NCBI GenBank assembly: GCA_947596085.1
Contig: CANQEW010000015.1
Location: 1 to 50,200, forward strand
Source: an uncultured Clostridia bacterium
GTDB taxonomy: Bacteria > Bacillota > Clostridia > Christensenellales > Aristaeellaceae
DNA length: 50,200 nucleotides
Direction of reading: 5' to 3'
Shown: positions 48,051-50,200 of the stretch, one piece after another
Position numbering within the stretch: position 1 is the first letter of the stretch
Layout: each line of letters starts with the position of its first letter
Translations under genes and position numbers: made by a program
The notes under the pieces: model-generated
What the model was told of the DNA's origin: nothing
Seen by the model: the letters and a program-made list of their open reading frames with translations, nothing else
Databases searched by the model: none

Positions 48051-50147
48051 ATGCGCGAATGGACGGACGAATTGATGGAGAGGATCGAGGCCGGCGGCGC
48101 ACCGCGCGCCGCGGCGGAGCTGGCGGAGGCGCTGAACCGCCCCGTGCGCGAGGTGCGCGAGGAGCTGGACGAGCTCGTGCGCGCGGGCCGGGTCGCCGTC
48201 ACGCGCAAGGGGCGCTACGCTCCGTCGAAGCGGCTGGGGCTGATTCCCGCCCGCGCGTCGTTCCAGCACAACGGCGGCGCGCTGGCGCGGCCGCTGGATG
48301 GCGGCGAGGCCATGAAGATCGAACCGGGCCGCCTGCGGCCGATGCCGGACGATCTTCTGCTGGTGCGGCCCGCGGGCGAGCGCTGCGAGATCGAAACGAT
48401 CTGCGCGCGGGGGCGAAGCTCCCTCGCGGCGCAGGTGCGCATCGAGCGCTTCGACCGCCGGGGCGGGCGGGACATCGCCCGCGTGCGCGCCACGGCCACG
48501 CCCTGCGATCCCCGCGTGCCCTACGACATCCTGCTGGACGGCGACCTCTCCTTCGTGCGCAACAATGAGATCGCGCTGATCGCCATCGACGCGTATCCCG
48601 AGGCGAACCGGCCCATCGCCGGCCATCCGGAGCGCGTGCTGGGCCCGGCGGGCAGCATGACGGCGCTGATGCGCGCCACCGCCGAGGACGGCGGCTTTCC
48701 CACCGAATTTCCCGAGGAGGCCGAAGCGCTGGCAAATGAGCTGCGCCGCGCCTCCCCGCCCGGGCCGGACGAGCGCAGGGAGGATCTGCGCGATACTTTG
48801 CTGTTCACCATCGACGGCGCGGACGCGAAGGACTTTGACGACGCGGTGTCCATCGAACCCATTGAGGGCGGCTGGCGGCTGGGCGTGCACATCGCGGACG
48901 TGAGCCACTACGTGCGGCCCGGCTCCCCCATCGACCGGGAGGCGCGGCTGCGCGGCACGTCGCTGTACCTGCCGGGGTTGACCGTGCCGATGCTTCCCGA
49001 GGCGCTCTCCAACGACCTCTGCTCGCTGATGCCGGACGCCGACCGCCTGGCGATGAGCCTGTTCATGGACGTAACGGATTCAGGCCGGGTGCGCGACCAC
49101 AGACTGACGCGTTCGATCATCCGCTCCAAGGCGCGGCTGACCTACGCCCGGGTGAACCGGCTGTTCGAAGACGGCGAGGAATTCGATCGCCTTGAGCTCA
49201 ACGAGGCGCTGCTGCGAATGCGCGCGCTCGCGAAGCTGCTGCGCGAGCGCCGGAGCGAGCGCGGCGCGGTGGATCTCGACCTGCCGGAGCCGCAGTTCGC
49301 GCTGAACGAGAAAGGCGAGCCGGAGGAGATTCTCTGCCCACAGCGCGGCGAGGCGGAGCGGCTGATCGAGGAATTCATGCTGCTGGCCAACGAGACCGTG
49401 GCGCGCCTGGCCCGTGACACGCAAACGCCGCTGCTCTATCGCGTGCACGAGCGCCCCGATCCCGACCGCCTGCGCCAGCTCGAGCGAACCCTGGACCTGG
49501 CGGGCGTGCGCGCGCGGCTGGGCGACCATCCCCACCCCGGCGCGCTGAAGAAGCTGCTGGAGGAAAACGCGGAGGGCGACGCCGCCGATCTGATCCGCCG
49601 CATGACGCTGCGCGCGCTCAAGCGCGCCCGCTATTGCGAGCAGCCGCTGGGGCACTACGCGTTGGCGCTGGCAGACTACTGCCACTTCACCTCGCCCATC
49701 CGCCGCTACCCGGATCTGACCGTGCACCGAATGTTGAAGCTATTGCTGGACGGCGGCGCGGCGGAGTACCCGCGCTGGGAAAAGCGGATGCCGGAGCTCG
49801 CGGAGGACTGCTCGCGCCGGGAACAGGCGGCGGCTGCGGCCGAGCGCGCGGGCGACGACATCATGAAAGCGGCGTGGATGTCGCATCAGATCGGGCGGAA
49901 GTTCTGGGGCGTCGTGTCCGGCGTGACGGCCTGGGGGCTGTACGTGGCGCTTCCCAACACGGTCGAGGGGCTGGTGCACGTGGCGGACATGGACGAATAC
50001 TTCATTTACGACGCTGAGAGATCGCAGCTCGTCGGCGAGACCAGCGGCGCAACCTACCGGCTGGGCATGAAGGTTCGCGTGCAGGCCGTCTCCGCGAGCG
50101 TGTTGCGGGGCGAGGTGAACTTTTGTTTTGATACAATAGATAGGTAA
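48051..50147 (+). CDS. rnr: Ribonuclease R
   Basis: RNase R of 698 residues, a processive 3'-5' exoribonuclease that degrades structured RNA and works with tmRNA-SmpB in quality control. The N-terminal winged helix (about 5-60) and two cold-shock domains lead to the RNB domain, whose metal-binding aspartates are in DGADAKDFDDAVSI (D255, D261, D263, D264). The S1 domain (about 615-695: FWGVVSGVTAWGLYVALPN) ends the protein; there is no long basic tail. GGAGGG precedes the ATG. The last 24 bases belong to the inverted repeat shared with the left window end. A strong AAGGAGG follows the stop, but no gene is readable before the window ends; smpB would be the usual neighbour. Confidence 0.95.
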   Translation: MREWTDELMERIEAGGAPRAAAELAEALNRPVREVREELDELVRAGRVAVTRKGRYAPSKRLGLIPARASFQHNGGALARPLDGGEAMKIEPGRLRPMPDDLLLVRPAGERCEIETICARGRSSLAAQVRIERFDRRGGRDIARVRATATPCDPRVPYDILLDGDLSFVRNNEIALIAIDAYPEANRPIAGHPERVLGPAGSMTALMRATAEDGGFPTEFPEEAEALANELRRASPPGPDERREDLRDTLLFTIDGADAKDFDDAVSIEPIEGGWRLGVHIADVSHYVRPGSPIDREARLRGTSLYLPGLTVPMLPEALSNDLCSLMPDADRLAMSLFMDVTDSGRVRDHRLTRSIIRSKARLTYARVNRLFEDGEEFDRLELNEALLRMRALAKLLRERRSERGAVDLDLPEPQFALNEKGEPEEILCPQRGEAERLIEEFMLLANETVARLARDTQTPLLYRVHERPDPDRLRQLERTLDLAGVRARLGDHPHPGALKKLLEENAEGDAADLIRRMTLRALKRARYCEQPLGHYALALADYCHFTSPIRRYPDLTVHRMLKLLLDGGAAEYPRWEKRMPELAEDCSRREQAAAAAERAGDDIMKAAWMSHQIGRKFWGVVSGVTAWGLYVALPNTVEGLVHVADMDEYFIYDAERSQLVGETSGATYRLGMKVRVQAVSASVLRGEVNFCFDTIDR

Positions 50148-50199
50148 CAGAAGGAGGAAGAAAAACAGAGAGCCAAGTGATAGAATGTAACTGCAAAAC
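50124..50199. repeat. Right arm of the 76-bp inverted repeat
   Basis: Reverse complement of 1-76 with one mismatch. It covers the rnr stop codon and an AAGGAGG motif. The sequence after about 50160 may not be native chromosome. Confidence 0.9.
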
Positions 50200-50200
50200 A

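Noticed and set aside
1-50200. CRISPR arrays, prophage or plasmid replication genes
   Set aside because: No regularly spaced repeats, cas genes, phage structural genes or replication proteins were seen. The end repeat alone does not show a linear plasmid or virus, because the gene content is chromosomal.

Overview
The window reads as chromosome of a GC-rich (by eye about 60% or more) anaerobic member of the Bacillota/Clostridia, plausibly an uncultured gut lineage such as Christensenellales. The lineage is an inference. It rests on a T-box leader before asnB, a LacI/DUF624 (YesL) sugar locus with a two-permease lipoprotein ABC importer, a DUF3798 importer, a Spo0A-type DNA-binding domain, RrF2 regulators, and sigma-A promoters of the form TTGACA-N17-TATAAT in front of many genes. 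No rRNA, phage or CRISPR is visible. The first 76 bases are the reverse complement of 50124-50199 with one mismatch, so the two ends form an inverted repeat that may be an assembly artefact.

Layout. 1-720: decayed DNA with a broken aldo/keto reductase start. 724-8781: a divergent sucrose/fructan locus, with a minus-strand operon (permease, permease, lipoprotein, GH32 fructosidase) facing lacI, yesL and a membrane protein across a promoter region full of GTGCA/TGCAC repeats. 9017-11596: secreted 5'-nucleotidase and a DUF1295 membrane protein. 11758-14112: tRNA-Leu, a small membrane protein and asnB with its T-box leader. 14230-15673: an ANTAR regulator and nadE behind a leader terminator. 15736-19741: larE, an RrF2 regulator and a tcdA-mnmA-ttcA operon, a sulfur-transfer and tRNA-modification cluster. 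19809-21812: an intact IS1182-type element that appears to have split tRNA-Ala from its original terminator.

22150-27861: a DUF3798-type ABC importer operon (binding protein, double ATPase, two permeases, small anchored protein). 27996-31963: overlapping dipeptidase, TetM-like GTPase and AI-2E-family genes. 32079-35157: a Spo0A-like protein with an incomplete receiver pocket, deoB and gap. 35365-36399: two small exported or anchored proteins. 36558-38335: a NifX-like protein and an RrF2 regulator, divergent through overlapping promoters from a DUF3786 gene with a structured leader. 38717-42899: a lipoprotein fusing a solute-binding domain to a 5'-nucleotidase C-terminal domain, overlapping a hybrid histidine kinase gene. 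43118-45234: tRNA-Arg and a cytoplasmic glycoside hydrolase. 45311-47899: feoAB fusion plus a Cys-rich partner. 48051-50147: RNase R.

The most unusual items are the nucleotidase-domain/solute-binding-protein plus hybrid-kinase pair, the ANTAR-nadE leader, the DUF3786 leader RNA, the degenerate Spo0A paralogue, and the IS sitting between tRNA-Ala and a tRNA-modification operon.
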